Positions 10,711 through 23,000 of a stretch of 44,967 nt of DNA are shown in pieces (positions within the stretch are counted from its first letter, which is position 1; each line of letters starts with the position of its first letter). The notes under the pieces are model-generated. The model did not search any database. It was not told the origin of the DNA and saw only the letters and a program-made list of their open reading frames with translations. The stretch spans positions 4,114-49,080 of the forward strand of contig WIDE01000079.1 of the NCBI GenBank assembly GCA_015039315.1. The letters run 5' to 3'. The stretch is from Clavulina sp. PMI_390. Lineage: Eukaryota; Basidiomycota; Agaricomycetes; Cantharellales; Hydnaceae. A program made the translations under genes and the position numbers.

Positions 10711-12461
10711 CTTCTAGCCTCCAAATCAAATCTTTCTCTCTAATTATTACATTCGAACACAGCTTAAGCCCCTCTGGGATTCCGTTCCCATCACCGCAGG
10801 GTTTCCTCCGTACTTCCGTGCCGGCCCCGTCACAGGACTAGATACGGAAAATTTCCTGCAAGGAGACTCTTTATTCAATCTACCACGATGAGTATGGCGG
10901 AATATGTCCAATGTCATTATACAGTATAGATCTGGATTGCAGGGCCTGGCAGCTGCAATCCCAACGACGTTATCCTCACGACCGCTCCGGCAAGATTTCA
11001 AGTTTTGTTTGACTGCGATGACGCACATGAGGATTCTAGAGCACAACGTTCAAGGAAAGTCACAAGTGATTTCTTCAAATGCAGCAACAAGGTCACATAT
11101 GGCAGTATCAGAGGAAGACTTGGAATCGGCGCATGATCCATTGGTTATGAAGTCAAGAATGAGGTGAAGAGAAAGATAATGCACAGAACGTCAATGGGAA
11201 TCTTGAGGCTATATCCTCACGATGGCTCAACTCCTACTTGCATAGCAATGAAGAGTCTATGCCTGTGGAAATACTGGAATCGCTGTTTATTACCAACGAT
11301 CTAAGAAGATTCAACTTTTAGAAATCACCAACGGAGGATACAAACCACCGAGGTCAGGGTCCAACCGGGAATCTTGGAATATTTAGGTAACCCCCGGTCG
11401 CAGCTCCGCATTTATTCCAGATCTCTAACCTCGCAACTGACACGCGCTCGCACGGGCAGTGTTATTGGAGCCCAACGCATTCTGAAGAGAAAGGGCATTG
11501 GTGGAAGGAGGGCGCCTTTCCCAGGGATAATCCCTGGTGACGCATCGTTCCTGATGTCAGTCCTGCGGCAACGGCCGTTGCCCTTTCATCTGCAAACGGC
11601 GGACCCAATTTGGTAGGACAAAGCTGTAGAGCGTTGAGTGAGCGGCGAATGAGGCGCGGATGATGTCCAGTTTTAAGACTGTGACTCCAGTCGGAAGAGA
11701 ATGATGTTGCAGCTATTATTCTCAATCATAGTACGCCCTCCCGATCTACCATAGAACACTCAACAATCAGTCGTCAGCCTAACAGGAATGCAACGCTTGT
11801 GCGCTGGCTTCATATATTCTGAGGCCCAGGCAAAACTTTGTTCACTGCACATTCTAGTTATGGAGGAAGGGCTAAAGGAGACATAGGACGCCCAAAACCT
11901 TCGTGATGAGAGGAAAGGTTTAAGGCGTATGTATTCCAGCTCACTTTACCCACTTAATCCGATGAAAATAGGGTTGTAGTGTAAAGCATTCACTTAGTTG
12001 GCGTCCCATAGAACGCCACATAGTATCCATGTGTTTCAGATTGGATATACACTGATTCATTAGATCTAAGCAGAAGCCTATAGGCTCCAGACGAAAGCTT
12101 CATAGTGGCAGGCTGGAGGTGAAATTAGCTTGTTAGGTAGGTGGGGAGAAGGCTTTAGTACGCGCTCGGAAAGATATTCAAGCGATTTGGAAATAGCGCG
12201 TGTAGGTTTACGAATAAGAAGGGAAGATCTGGAGGCTTCGGTAAAGTTGTCTTTTGTAGTATTGAGCTAGGAAGAGGTTAACAGCAACAAGCTTGTGAAT
12301 CGATCACCCAGCTATCAGAAGTCTGCAGTAACGATATTCGATATCTAGCCCAGAGATATTGGGTGCTGGTCGATAGCTTTTGCTTTTGGTGTTTCAAGAG
12401 CGTGCGAGGATTGTGCTCATATTTGGTCATCAATCGCCAAGTGGAGGGAAGAACTCTGTTC
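10711..12461. other. Gene-poor spacer
   Basis: No gene or transposon end is recognisable through about 12280. From about 12290 the sequence resembles the upstream region of the complete F-box gene (near 13870 onward), so it is the 5' flank of the partial copy. Frames such as 11374-11616 (+) have no known motif. Confidence 0.5.
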
Positions 12462-12720
12462 ATGGCCACCGGGATGGGCCAAACCTCCGCCACCCCAACT
12501 CAACCACCCGCTATCGCCTTTCCAGACGAAATATGGCTCCAAGTCTTCCTGGAGCTCGAAACACTTCCTCTTCTTCGATGCAGACTAGTGAGCCTAAACG
12601 TGTATCGCCTCCCTCTGTTGGTCTCCTGACGCACCACAAACTTTCTTCTGAGCAGGTTTGCTCACAATGGAGACAATTAATAGAGAACTATTCACCGATA
12701 CTTTATAAGATCTGGCTCGA
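12462..12720 (+). pseudogene. Partial copy of the F-box gene, cut by an assembly gap
   Basis: The first exon (12462-12587) encodes the same 42 N-terminal residues as the complete gene at 14050, including FPDEIWLQVFLELE. It has the same phase-0 intron (12588-12655) and the start of exon 2 (VCSQWRQLIENYSP). The sequence then enters a run of N. Differences from the complete copy are scattered (for example in the intron and at synonymous sites), so it is not a verbatim repeat of the same read. It may be a true paralogue, a truncated duplicate, or the other haplotype misplaced at a scaffold join; the gap prevents a decision. Confidence 0.7.
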
Positions 12721-12932
12721 NNNNNNNNNNNNNNNNNNNNNNNNNNNNNNNNNNNNNNNNNNNNNNNNNNNNNNNNNNNNNNNNNNNNNNNNNNNNNNNN
12801 NNNNNNNNNNNNNNNNNNNNNNNNNNNNNNNNNNNNNNNNNNNNNNNNNNNNNNNNNNNNNNNNNNNNNNNNNNNNNNNNNNNNNNNNNNNNNNNNNNNN
12901 NNNNNNNNNNNNNNNNNNNNNNNNNNNNNNNN
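12721..12932. other. Assembly gap (212 N)
   Basis: A run of N. The left edge breaks off inside exon 2 of the partial F-box copy, a common outcome when an assembler meets a duplicated segment. Confidence 0.99.
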
Positions 12933-14049
12933 TTGGGCGAGCCCTGACCCTCCATCTCGCTCCTAGTGTGCAAGTAACCACATCCCCCCACCGCCCGCCT
13001 TTTGTTCAGTCGCTTCACCCCTCCGTCTACTATATTTTTTCTCGAAATTTCCAGTGTTTTTCATTTCATTTCTCCTTCCCCTCTAGCTCTTTTTTTTTCG
13101 TCGCTTAATATCATTGATACGCGTAGAATAGCTCGGAGAAAGAAAAAATCAATTTCCTTGCCAAATTTTCGAGTGATCCCTCCAAAACTGAAAGCGATGA
13201 TAACGACGGCGACGAGCATAAATGCGACGTTGAAGGCTCGAAGGCCGACGTAGACGATATTTATTAGCCGTCAAATGCCGTCAGTCAGCCCCGTTGGTTG
13301 GCCCAAATCACAGGTGGCGGATCACGTAACTACGCGCGAGAGGATTTTCTGCAAAACGAGAAGCTGTCCTCTCCCGGCAACTGTACATCGGTATATGTGA
13401 GCATCTTCCAGTCCCTCCTCAGTGTCTGCAATATGCTCAGATGTCGCTGCATGTATTGATAGTTTGTTACGAGCTTAAATTTGGATATACTTCTTCGAGT
13501 TGCTGTTTTGGCTAAGCCGTTGTCGATTCCATTTCATGTATCATGTGTAACGCAGATTAGCTTGTAGAGATCAATATTTATCTCTTGAGCTAGGTGGGTG
13601 GAGTGCTCCTAGTCCCTTGATAGACCAATCGAGACATCTTGCCCTATGTCTCAGCCGCTTGGTAGTCTCGCCGAGGAACAGAGAGTGGTTCCCTGATGTA
13701 GCTCAGGATGAAGGCCTCAAGACGCGCTCAAAGAAGAAAGTGAAGTTTTCATAGAAATTTCACATGCACTTTTGTGAACAAGATAGGAGAATTACAGGCG
13801 TTAGCAAAAGCGTCATTGTGGTGTTAACCTGAAGCAGGTTGAAGAGCAAATAAACTATCCAATTTGACCAACAATTTGCAGCCGCTACCAAAGACCATGC
13901 GAACAATAATTGATAGCTGTCTGAGCACAATTGGATGTTGGTTGATTAGTTCTTCCCCTCGCGTTTCTGGCGCTGTAAGGCGTGCGAGGATCAGGCCCAG
14001 GCTAGTATTTGGTCATCAATCGCTAATTGAAGGGAGAGGAACTCTGTTC
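12933..14049. other. Spacer upstream of the F-box gene
   Basis: Begins with pyrimidine-rich sequence after the gap and holds no gene I can support. From about 13870 it is homologous to the flank of the partial copy (about 12290 onward), offset about 1.6 kb. The F-box promoter should lie in the last few hundred bases. Confidence 0.5.
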
Positions 14050-14310
14050 ATGGCCACCGGGATGGGCCAAACCTCCGCCACCCCAACTCAACCACCCGCC
14101 ATTGCCTTTCCAGACGAAATATGGCTCCAAGTCTTCTTGGAGCTCGAAACACTTCCCCTTCTTCGGTGCAGACTAGTGAGTCTGATCGTTTATCGCCTCC
14201 CTTTGTTGGTCTCCTGACCCCTCCACCAACTTTCCTCTTGGGCAGGTTTGCTCACAATGGAGACAACTGATAGAGAACTATTCACCGATACTTTATAAGA
14301 TCTGGCTCGA
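13870..14310 (+). repeat. Segmental duplication, right copy (pairs with about 12290-12720)
   Basis: At least 430 bp here match the segment ending at the N gap. Coding and intron parts (14050-14310 versus 12462-12720) are nearly identical, and 5' flanks are more diverged. Several flank differences are C-to-T or G-to-A relative to CpG or TpG partners, which suggests methylation-type decay in one copy. The true right-hand extent is hidden by the gap in the other copy. Confidence 0.75.
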
Positions 14311-17151
14311 GATCCACGGCAGGGCCGATAGGCCCTCTAAAGCTCGAAACCTGTCAACAGCTGAGCGCCTGCATCTCTTGTTGCTCCAAGAAGAGAGAGG
14401 GTGGCAAGGCATCAGGTATCAACGGCGTGATCATCTGAAGCTTCGCCAAGAGCAGGTTCGAATCATGGGCTTCGGTGGCACGTTCGAAAAAGCTCTGGAT
14501 CGCAGCGAGAGTGGCGGAATGCTCCTCACCCTTGGACCCCTTCCCTCCGCGACGTCTCAGGAACCGATGAAGGTTATGAAGCCCATCCTGTTCGACTCAA
14601 GAAGACCTGAGTACACCCAAGATCCAAACTTCGATGTGCTCATCTTTCTATGCAGGTGAGTGCCATCTTGTCTCCGATCGTGTCCTGGCGCTCAGTATCT
14701 TGCCATAGCGACGATTTTGACCCACCCGTGTTCGCAATCCGATGTCTGAGCAATCCTACACAAGATCATCCGATGGCTTGCCTCCCCAGCCTCGATACGT
14801 CTGGAATGCTCTCTGACGAGCGCCGAGGGTGGTCCTTCAGTAAAACCGCATTGGTATCTGACAAGTTCGTCCTCAAAGCCGATTCGCAAGGTTTTTCTCT
14901 CATGGTGATCTGGAACTGGATCACTGGCGACGTCCTTGCAGTGTGTAGCACCCTCTTGTTATCGATCTGTTGCTATATCGCCCAACTGACTCTTCCTACG
15001 TAGCGCATGGAGCTACCTTCCCGGCCAGAGTACATTTGTGGTGGCTTGAGCATTGTGGATAACCGGCACTACATTCTCCCAATTATGAATACATCGAATA
15101 TCGACGAAAATCCTCCAGTAGCATACATCGAACTACATCAGTTCGACGATCCACCAATAAAGCCTGACAATGCCCCGATGATGGTGGGCCCCTATCGTTA
15201 TGGCCACACCACCGAAACGGCTCCTAGGCCTCGTCATATCCGGACATTCCTCTTCCCCGAGATGACCACCGCCCTGCAAATCCCCTTACCCGATGATGCA
15301 GACCCCGATCAAGACCTGACATTTGACATCGACTTTGACTTTTACTGCTTTTCACTATTCCACCGTCCTTTTGCGCTTGCTGCGTCTCATCTCCAGCCCT
15401 TCGACTCAAGTACGAGCAAGTCTTCCTCATTCATCGGCGGGCTTGATCACCCTACTGAGCTTGCGGATACCGAGAGACTGTGCCATATCATTATGGAGGT
15501 GCATTTGGGGCCATCCTTCCCTCGGCAGTGCTACGACTTCTTCATATACACCTCCACTTTCCTCGCACCACCTGACGAAAGCAAGTTCTTGATGGTGCCT
15601 TCCACGCTCGCCACAGATGTTGACGGTACCAATCCTCGGTTCGTGCTTAGGCAGAACCCCGGGCTCAGTCCACACCTGAACCTGCATGTCGATCCTGCAG
15701 TGATGGCTAACACGTTACCTCCACTGCTTCCGTCAATGTCGAAGGCTATCAAAGGCGCTACCCCCGTCACATTCCCAACCACCACGAATCTATATCCTCG
15801 CGCCCCCAACCAAACCCCCACTCCCGCTCCCAATGGTCAGCCTACCGGCTCGCCCTCCACCCCTACCCCCACCACTACCGCCGCCACAGCCCCAGAAGAG
15901 TATCCCAACGGCGTGCTACTTGCATCGCAGCCCATCTACATTGGGCTGCCGATCCTCCCGTGGTCAGCGTGGGGACCGCCAAACACAGCAGCCTTCTGCT
16001 CGCTATCACACCTGCACATGGCCGGCGAGATCGACGTTGCGTGGCATGCGCGCGGAGATCGTGTTGCAGTGGCAGATGTGGATCGGGCTTGGGCGGCCAG
16101 CGAGGATCGCGTGCATGACGAGCTGCATGATGACTTGAGTCGGTTCCGAGTGAGGATCTTGGACTTCAAGGGGACTCGGGTGAGGCGAGCGGAGAGGATG
16201 AGAGAGGAATGGGAGAAGGAGCGCGAAAGGAGGGAGAAGATGAAGAAGCGAACGGCGCGTGGTGCTGAGATTTGGCGTCCGACGAAGCCAATGCCAGATG
16301 TGCATGAGATGGGAGCGGTGTGGCCAGCCCTGTCCACCCATGCTCTTTTGCTTGATACTTCCGTCACTGGACAGGCGACGTCATCCGAAGATCCCACTCC
16401 CCCACGAGAGAAACGCAAGGTCAACGAGCCTCCTGTGATCAAGCGCTCTCGATCAGATCCTCTGGCGACTCCAGTGAACAACCGTGTTGGGTATCTCTTC
16501 AAGGAATGGCCCATCAACGCAGAGATGCCTTACATCGAAACATTACTCCATTTACCTCGCGTCAAACCTAACCCTAGTGGGGCACTGGTCCGGGATGACT
16601 CGCCTGCTTCTTCCTCTCCTCCATCTGATCCCACCGATACTAGTGGGATGATGGCAGCTGGAGGCGCTGGGGCGGGTATCAATGACCTGGCTAGCGCGCT
16701 TGTTGCATCTGACCTGGCAGGTCAAGAATCGGCCCATCTCGCCACTGCTGCGACCGTGCCTTCGGCATTGTCCACTCCCTCCTCTGGGTCCTCCCCAGGC
16801 ACCCCTCCAAACGCCAACGAGGAACCAACCGGTCCAGAGGACGATGGGCAACCACGGCGGATCTTCCCTGAAGACGAGTACAAAAGGATCTACTTTGACG
16901 AGGACGACTCTGATGGGGACGATGATAAGATGGAGACTGATCCTGAAAGGTATCAGGGCCCAGGAGCGGGTATGGCGATCTGGGTGGACGTGGAGATGGA
17001 TGGTGATCATCTCGTCGTGAATCGTTGTATCGTACGTCAACGGATCCTCCCCATCCTTCATGATTTGGTTACCCCTGCTGACTGACGCTGGTTTTCTTTG
17101 GACCAACAGGATCTGGACGGACATGTGGAAGTGGACGTGCTTACGCTCTAA
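14050..17151 (+). CDS. F-box protein
   Basis: Predicted 945-aa protein from five exons: 14050-14175, 14246-14655, 14709-14940, 15004-17031 and 17110-17151; the total is a whole number of codons. An N-terminal F-box spans about residues 16-60 (AFPDEIWLQVFLELE, then LRCRLVCSQWRQLIENYSPILYKIWLEI split by intron 1). F-box proteins bind Skp1 and bring substrates to SCF ubiquitin ligases. The rest has no repeat domain I recognise. It includes a Pro/Thr-rich stretch (~residues 515-540), a basic Arg/Glu-rich helix-like stretch, and an acidic patch near the end (DEDDSDGDDDKMETD). The large fourth exon (2 kb) has no stop. A partial copy of its 5' end lies 1.6 kb upstream. Target unknown. Confidence 0.82.
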
Positions 17152-17988
17152 CAAGGCTCGCATCGTCAGGAGCGAGGGTGGAGCGCGGATCACCGTCTGT
17201 CATACAAACATGTTACACATCTCGGAGTCGAGGGTGATGCCATCATAGCGATCCGCGACCGTCGTCGAAGGTAGTCCCTGACCGATCTTTCTTTCCTTCT
17301 TCTTTCTTCCCCGAGACAAGGGAAGCGCATGATTCAGCAACATCTTGCTTACTTCTTTCTGGCTCTTGATTCGTTTGGTACATACCCTGTCCGCGATAAA
17401 GTGTCCCCAATACATTGCTTGCTTCAGACAGAGAATGGAGTAGGAGAGGCAAAAACTCGAGAATATATATTATGGGCCCTTGTTCTTTTTTTCTGAATAT
17501 GTATATGCGAAGTGTATGATGGATGTACGGATGTGTGTATGGGATAACGAAGCAGGGAGGACGAGATGGATGTGAGACATAATGAGGTGAGGTTAGGGAT
17601 AATGGGAGGAGACGCTGATGCAGAACGAAACACAACAGGGGTAGGGGCAATAGAGGGGAAGGAGTACAAGAGAACAAATGTATCGCCGCTCGTAAGTTCA
17701 TCTCCTCGTAATCGATAAGGGCGGGGAAGGGCGGGGGGAAGGAAGCATCGGCATCGCTGTAAGATTTTGGTGCGTGGTAGTAGTAGATAGGTAGGTAGTA
17801 ATACGTCATAAACGTCTCTTCTTCGCGCACAGATCTGTCGTCGTCATATATCCATATTCTAAGGTCCTTTTCATCATCAAATCCCATGGCCATAAAATCT
17901 ACACCGCAACAACCATACGATACCACACCCCAAAGTACGAGCGAGATGGAAAGGAACAAAGACACAGTGAGACGCGGACGAGAGCACT
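17152..17988. other. Convergent 3' intergenic region
   Basis: Lies between the stops of the F-box gene (+) and the elongase gene (-), so it should hold both 3' UTRs and terminators. A long minus-strand frame here is pyrimidine-rich on that strand and has no recognisable domain. Confidence 0.6.
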
Positions 17989-19683
17989 CTACTCTGCCTT
18001 TGTCTTCTTTGCACCTCCCTTCTTGGCTGCGCCACCCTTGTATGTTCTGGAGAGGGCCGAGAATCATCAGAACAGCTCCGAGTAGCACTAGAGATCAACG
18101 AAAAGCAAACTCACCGGATGTAGAAGTCAATGAACAGGAAGAGGTAGCTCGTGAGCAGGCCAGCACCAAAGTAGGCTGCAGGTTCTGAGCCAGCGCAGTT
18201 GTCAAAGAAGATCCAGTTGGGGACATATCCACGGAAGACCAGACGCTGCCACACTATTATCGTGCGTATGGTCGAAAGTGAGTGGGGTGAGAGATAGACG
18301 CCGCCAGATATAATTTGTTGGGGGAGAACGAGAAGGTTAAACCGAGGGACCGAAGAAAAGAGAAGGATTTAGTCAGCCCCAATGCGCGCCTATTCAATTA
18401 CCGACTGATGAAGGACGTACGGGCAAAGTAGACGACACCAAGGTCAATGACGAATTGAGTGATCTGCATTGAGGTGAGGTATTTCTTCCACTGTAGCATA
18501 TGGAAATGATCCATATACAACCGGAAAGGAATAAGCGGTGCGTAGCGAGCTATTAGCAAAGCAATACCCGAGCAGGAGGGTGGGGAAAGACGTACCCAGA
18601 TCTTAGCACCACCTGCGGTAGCATAGTAATAGTAGTCTACGGAACAAGGAATTGCTAGTCAAGGCGAATGACAAAGCAGCAGCAGCAGCAAAAAAGCTAG
18701 CTTACACATGACAACGTGCACGAGCAGGTTCAGCGAGATGACAATCCATGACTATGATTTTTTGTGAGATGAGCCAAAAAGCTTGGGGTCAGTAGCCGCC
18801 AACCAGATTTTCACGCGGGACCCCGGGAGTAGTGCACGCTTCGGAATCGGCATAGCCGGAGGTCACCACGCGACTCGATTCGGGAAGATATTATATTCCC
18901 AGGAGCCAAGAAAATAAACAACGAAAATAATAAAATGGTGACTTACGACGGCGGTCTTTCCGTTGAGCTGGGTGTAGCAGAGCAGAGCGGTAGCTGAGTG
19001 GTGGAAGACGTGCAGGAAGGCTGTAGAAGAGCATATGTGGAGGGATGATGCGAGTCAGTTCATTTAGTCAGTAATCATTATTATTATTATTAGTGCCGTT
19101 CGAACGCGTTCATAGTCGCAGAATGACGAAAAATTTGGGGAGAGAAAGAAACGCGACGCGTACCGAGAGGCTTTTTCTTGGCTGCGAGGAAGACCGTGTC
19201 GATCAGCTCAACGTACTTGATGTAGTAGTTGATCATGTAGTAGAACTCGAGTCTCTGTTGTTGGTGGAGCGTGAGCATATGCAACGGGATCCCCAATGGG
19301 ATGATACAGACGCGTCAGAAATGCGAGCAAATGCGAGGTGAATCGAGACTGACCGGTGTCCATGACCTTGGATGGCAGATGGCGTTGAAGAAGCCCTTGT
19401 TCCACCAGATGGGGAGTGTTTCCTCCAGGATGAGCACGAGGAGCAAGCCCGAGATGGAGGTGAGGAACAGGTTGTGTAGTTGGAAGAGGAACGTGAGTTT
19501 GAGCGCTTGCTTGTCCTTCATGAGCCATTGTATGGAGAAGATGGTGGCGAGGTAGCCAGCGAGTACGGAGACGACGACGGGTGTCTCGGACAGCGGGGTT
19601 GTGCCAGGGATGTATGTGGTGAGGTATTCAGGGAGGATGTCAGTGGGGAGCACCGTGAGCAGCGCGTCTGCAAGAGGGGCCAT
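17989..19683 (-). CDS. ELO-family very-long-chain fatty acid elongase
   Basis: Predicted 282-aa ER membrane condensing enzyme (3-ketoacyl-CoA synthase step of fatty acid elongation, feeding sphingolipid synthesis). Eight exons: 19683-19354, 19254-19164, 19020-18947, 18751-18706, 18636-18596, 18490-18421, 18253-18115 and 18046-17989. All phases agree and the length is typical of the family. Diagnostic motifs: [20 protein letters not shown] (~113), KKKPL, the histidine box HVFHH (~144) and a YYYYATAGG segment. Several hydrophobic membrane spans are present. The C terminus is lysine-rich ([11 protein letters not shown]), resembling ER-retention tails. Start is the first Met before the conserved N-terminal helix. 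It is divergent from the TRAPPC8 gene. Confidence 0.93.
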
Positions 19684-20060
19684 TGCGTGAAACGATGCGC
19701 GCGTAAAACGTGGAAGAGACGAAGGAGGAAGGAGGAGGAGGTACGAGGATGATGTTGGGGGCAGAGGCAAGCCAGCGAAAACCCAACTGAATGGGCCAAA
19801 ATATTGAATGGGGTCCACATAGATTCTCACCTTCTCACGGGTCCCCCGGCGCAAATAACAGCACTGTTTGGCCAAGCATCATCATCTGTCCTCGGAACAC
19901 GCTTGCCTACCTCCGCCCGCGTCGACGCCGACCACGATTAGAGTGGTCGAGATCATTTCATATATCTACAGATATAATAACACTACGTAATACCTGGGTG
20001 TCAGATCAAGAGTGATCCCCCAATCGACCAGGTCTTGAGTTGTGGCTGCGGTTGGAGATC
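19684..20060. promoter_or_regulatory. Shared divergent promoter region, elongase / TRAPPC8
   Basis: The 377 bp between the two start codons must contain both promoters and 5' UTRs. I see no clear TATA box or operator. Confidence 0.5.
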
Positions 20061-23000
20061 ATGGCTCCACCATCACTGCCCACATCCCTCTCGCCGCATG
20101 TCGTCGTCCTCACTACTCCAGACCTCGACCACTTGCTATCAGAAACTCGGCAGCTCCCACCGCTACACCAGCTGCTGCAGTCATTCTGTCCACTCCCACA
20201 AGGTGCGTCATGAATCCCTCGATGCCATTCCTCAACGCACGCGAGATGATTTGCCCAACATTGCCGTCTCATGACAGTGACAACTCGCACCAGTGCCCTC
20301 ACCCCCGTTACTCATCCAACCTTTAATCTCCGCTTCTCATCCCTTCCGACAATTGAGGTTGCATGCAAGGAAGACGAGGACGCGCGTGCTGAGCGCACGA
20401 TCGACTGGATCGGCTCTCGCATCGCGCAGCAAGCCGCTTCATGGATCGAAAATCCTCGCATGGTAGAACATGAGCGATGGTGGACCGAGCTGAGAGCATG
20501 TGTTGAGGGTGAGAGAGTGCCCGTTCGTGGCGAAGGCTGGAATCATCCCGTCGCTCGTACGTGTTCCCTCTTGCATACCGCCCATATATGACTTCGTATG
20601 AACCTATAACTCATACCCCAGAATTGAACCTTTAGTCATTCTTGCCACATCGACGCTAGCATCCAACCCTCTCAAAGCGATCACTAAACTCCACGCGAGT
20701 CTACCAGACTTCCCAGCATGGGTCGAGCCCATCCTCTTCAAATATACCCTCATCGTACACCCTACCCCCTCCGAACTTGATCCAAACGAGTATGTGCTAT
20801 TGTATCCCCCCGAGTGTGCACATCATCTGATAATAATTGGGCTCGGTCATGTCCCCGTCACTGACATTTATCAAACATTGTAGAGCTGTCGCCCTCCTTA
20901 ATGCCGTCAAGAAACAATTCGGCCTCAACACCCATCTCCTCCAACTCCCCTCCTCAGCATCAGACGAAAAGACCTCATTCGACGTCCCTGTCCCGCTACC
21001 ACAGCTGCCATCCTTGCAGGAAGAAAGCGAAAATGAAGACTCATCTGATGACGATGATGAAAGTGAAGAAGGCGGAGAAGAGGGGAGGGTGGAGAAGAAG
21101 CGAGGTAGAGAAAAGGAATGGGGTGGTAAACTCGTGATGAGCGAGGGTGATGCGCAGAATGTGAGCAGGTTCGTAAGGGAATTCACGACGATGGCGTTGG
21201 TACCTGCACTCGAACGTTGTGTTGGCGAGTGGAACGAGGCCGTGCGTTTCATTTACTGTCCTATCTCAGCATAACGTCACTAATGCCAATCACCCCAAAA
21301 GTTCGCCAATACTCGGAGGATCAGTACCCGGCTCTTTGGTTCCACCGCTCGCCGTCTCTTCGGCAACTCAGGCTCGATCTCATCTACTCCGACACCCACA
21401 TCCTCCGCTAGCCCCTCTCCAGCCTTTGGGTCCTCTGCACCACTTCCCACCTCCCCGCGCTCGCCCACTTCTCCGTCCGCTGCGCTCCCCACACCCTCTC
21501 TCCCACCCCATCGACGCCTCGCAGAGTTCGCAACGCTTTTAGGGGACTACAAGCTTGCATCAGCAGTATTTGATGTCCTAAGGAAAGAACAGCCCGTATG
21601 GACATATCCTCCTAACCCGAACTATCTAGGACGCGGAAGAGTACTGTCCAGCGGAGCAGATGTCCTTCCGCTGATACTGTCGAGTGCGAGCACCGCGACA
21701 GGGGGGTATGCACAAGCTGCATTACAAGCGCTGGGATTTGGTGGTGCACCATTAATAGGGGAAGGAGGCGTGATGCTTGGAGGGGGCGCCGCTGCGCAGG
21801 TGAGAGCGCTAGCGTATGCTGTGCGTTGGGAGGTAGGTGTGGGGGATTTCCATTCGCCGCCTCCGAATGATGGGCTTGGAGGGAGAGGGATTGAGGGTGA
21901 GAGGTGGTTGGCGCTTGCTGCTGGTGTGGTAAGTCCACTTTCATCTGGTTATTTCTCTTGTTAGTGGGAGCTGACTTTCTGGCTTTTGCACCTCTGCTCG
22001 TCACCTTGCGTTGCGTGGTGCGGGTTTGATAGGCGGAAGAGCCGACAAGTGCTTTGCTCCTTGGTCGAGCAGCGAGCATCAGTGTGCGCAAGGGTGCGAC
22101 GCGGCGCGCGGCACTCTGGTTCGCTATGGCAGGCAAGAGGCTCGAGAAGAGCGGTATAGTGAGTCAATCCAATCCAACGACTTCAAGACTTGCCGCTCGA
22201 CGCTTATCGCATGCTCCTTCCCCCCCCCCCCCCCTATAGAAAGCACTCACGATCCACTTCTTTGAGCGCGCAAACGAAGCACGCGCGTATCGGAAAGACT
22301 CGCTCTCGTTACTCTCGCCGTCATTCTTTGATATCGAGGGCATCTCCCCCGATGGTGGAGATGCGGATGAGAGCGGGAATGGAGGCGTGGAGGTTGGGTT
22401 GAGTGAGACGAAGGCGTTTTTGGACCATGCGCTCGGTGGGTCTCGCTTTCCCTGTCGCAAAGGATAGACTAACTGACAGAGATTGTGTTTGCTCATCGCA
22501 GGTCGTTTGAAATACTCAAGTGGTGACACGCATGGCGCAGTACTACTATTTGCTGGCCTGTTGAGACCTTTACCGACATCCTCACCACTTGCATTGATGA
22601 TTGCTCCTTCGCCTGGGGTTGCTGACCCAGCTATGCCTATCGTGGATATCAATGTGGCTAAGATGTATTGCGATGACTTCCGGGACGCCCTTGAGGTAAG
22701 ACTCGCTTTTGTTACATTAGCTGTCATTTCAGTGACTACAAAGAATCTAACATCCTGTACCCTTTCATTCACAGCACTACATCTCCACGCATCCAGCCAC
22801 ACCCCCGCCAACAGAGGAAGGCGAAGGGAAACCCCAGCCGCCTACCCCGTCACTTTCATCCATCAAGCTTCCTATATCATTTGCCCGCCCTGCGCTCACA
22901 CGCGTCCAGCTCGCCTCAGATGATCACCATCATCAGTCCAGTTCCGGTACAGGCTCGACCCCCACCACTAGGTCCTCATCTCTCGATGGAATCGAAGACT

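Noticed and set aside
13110..13260. Hydrophobic minus-strand reading after the gap
   Set aside because: Short, with no start or family match; probably the complement of promoter-type sequence.
15936..16517. 193-codon frame antisense to the F-box exon 4
   Set aside because: A shadow of the GC-rich coding exon; no family resemblance.
17243..18088. 281-codon minus-strand open frame
   Set aside because: It overlaps the elongase C-terminal exons and the convergent UTRs, is full of Ser/Leu/Pro from pyrimidine-rich DNA, and shows no domain.
21596..21629. Possible 34-nt intron in TRAPPC8 exon 5
   Set aside because: Too short, and removing it shifts the frame away from the SSGADVLPLIL segment that fits the family.
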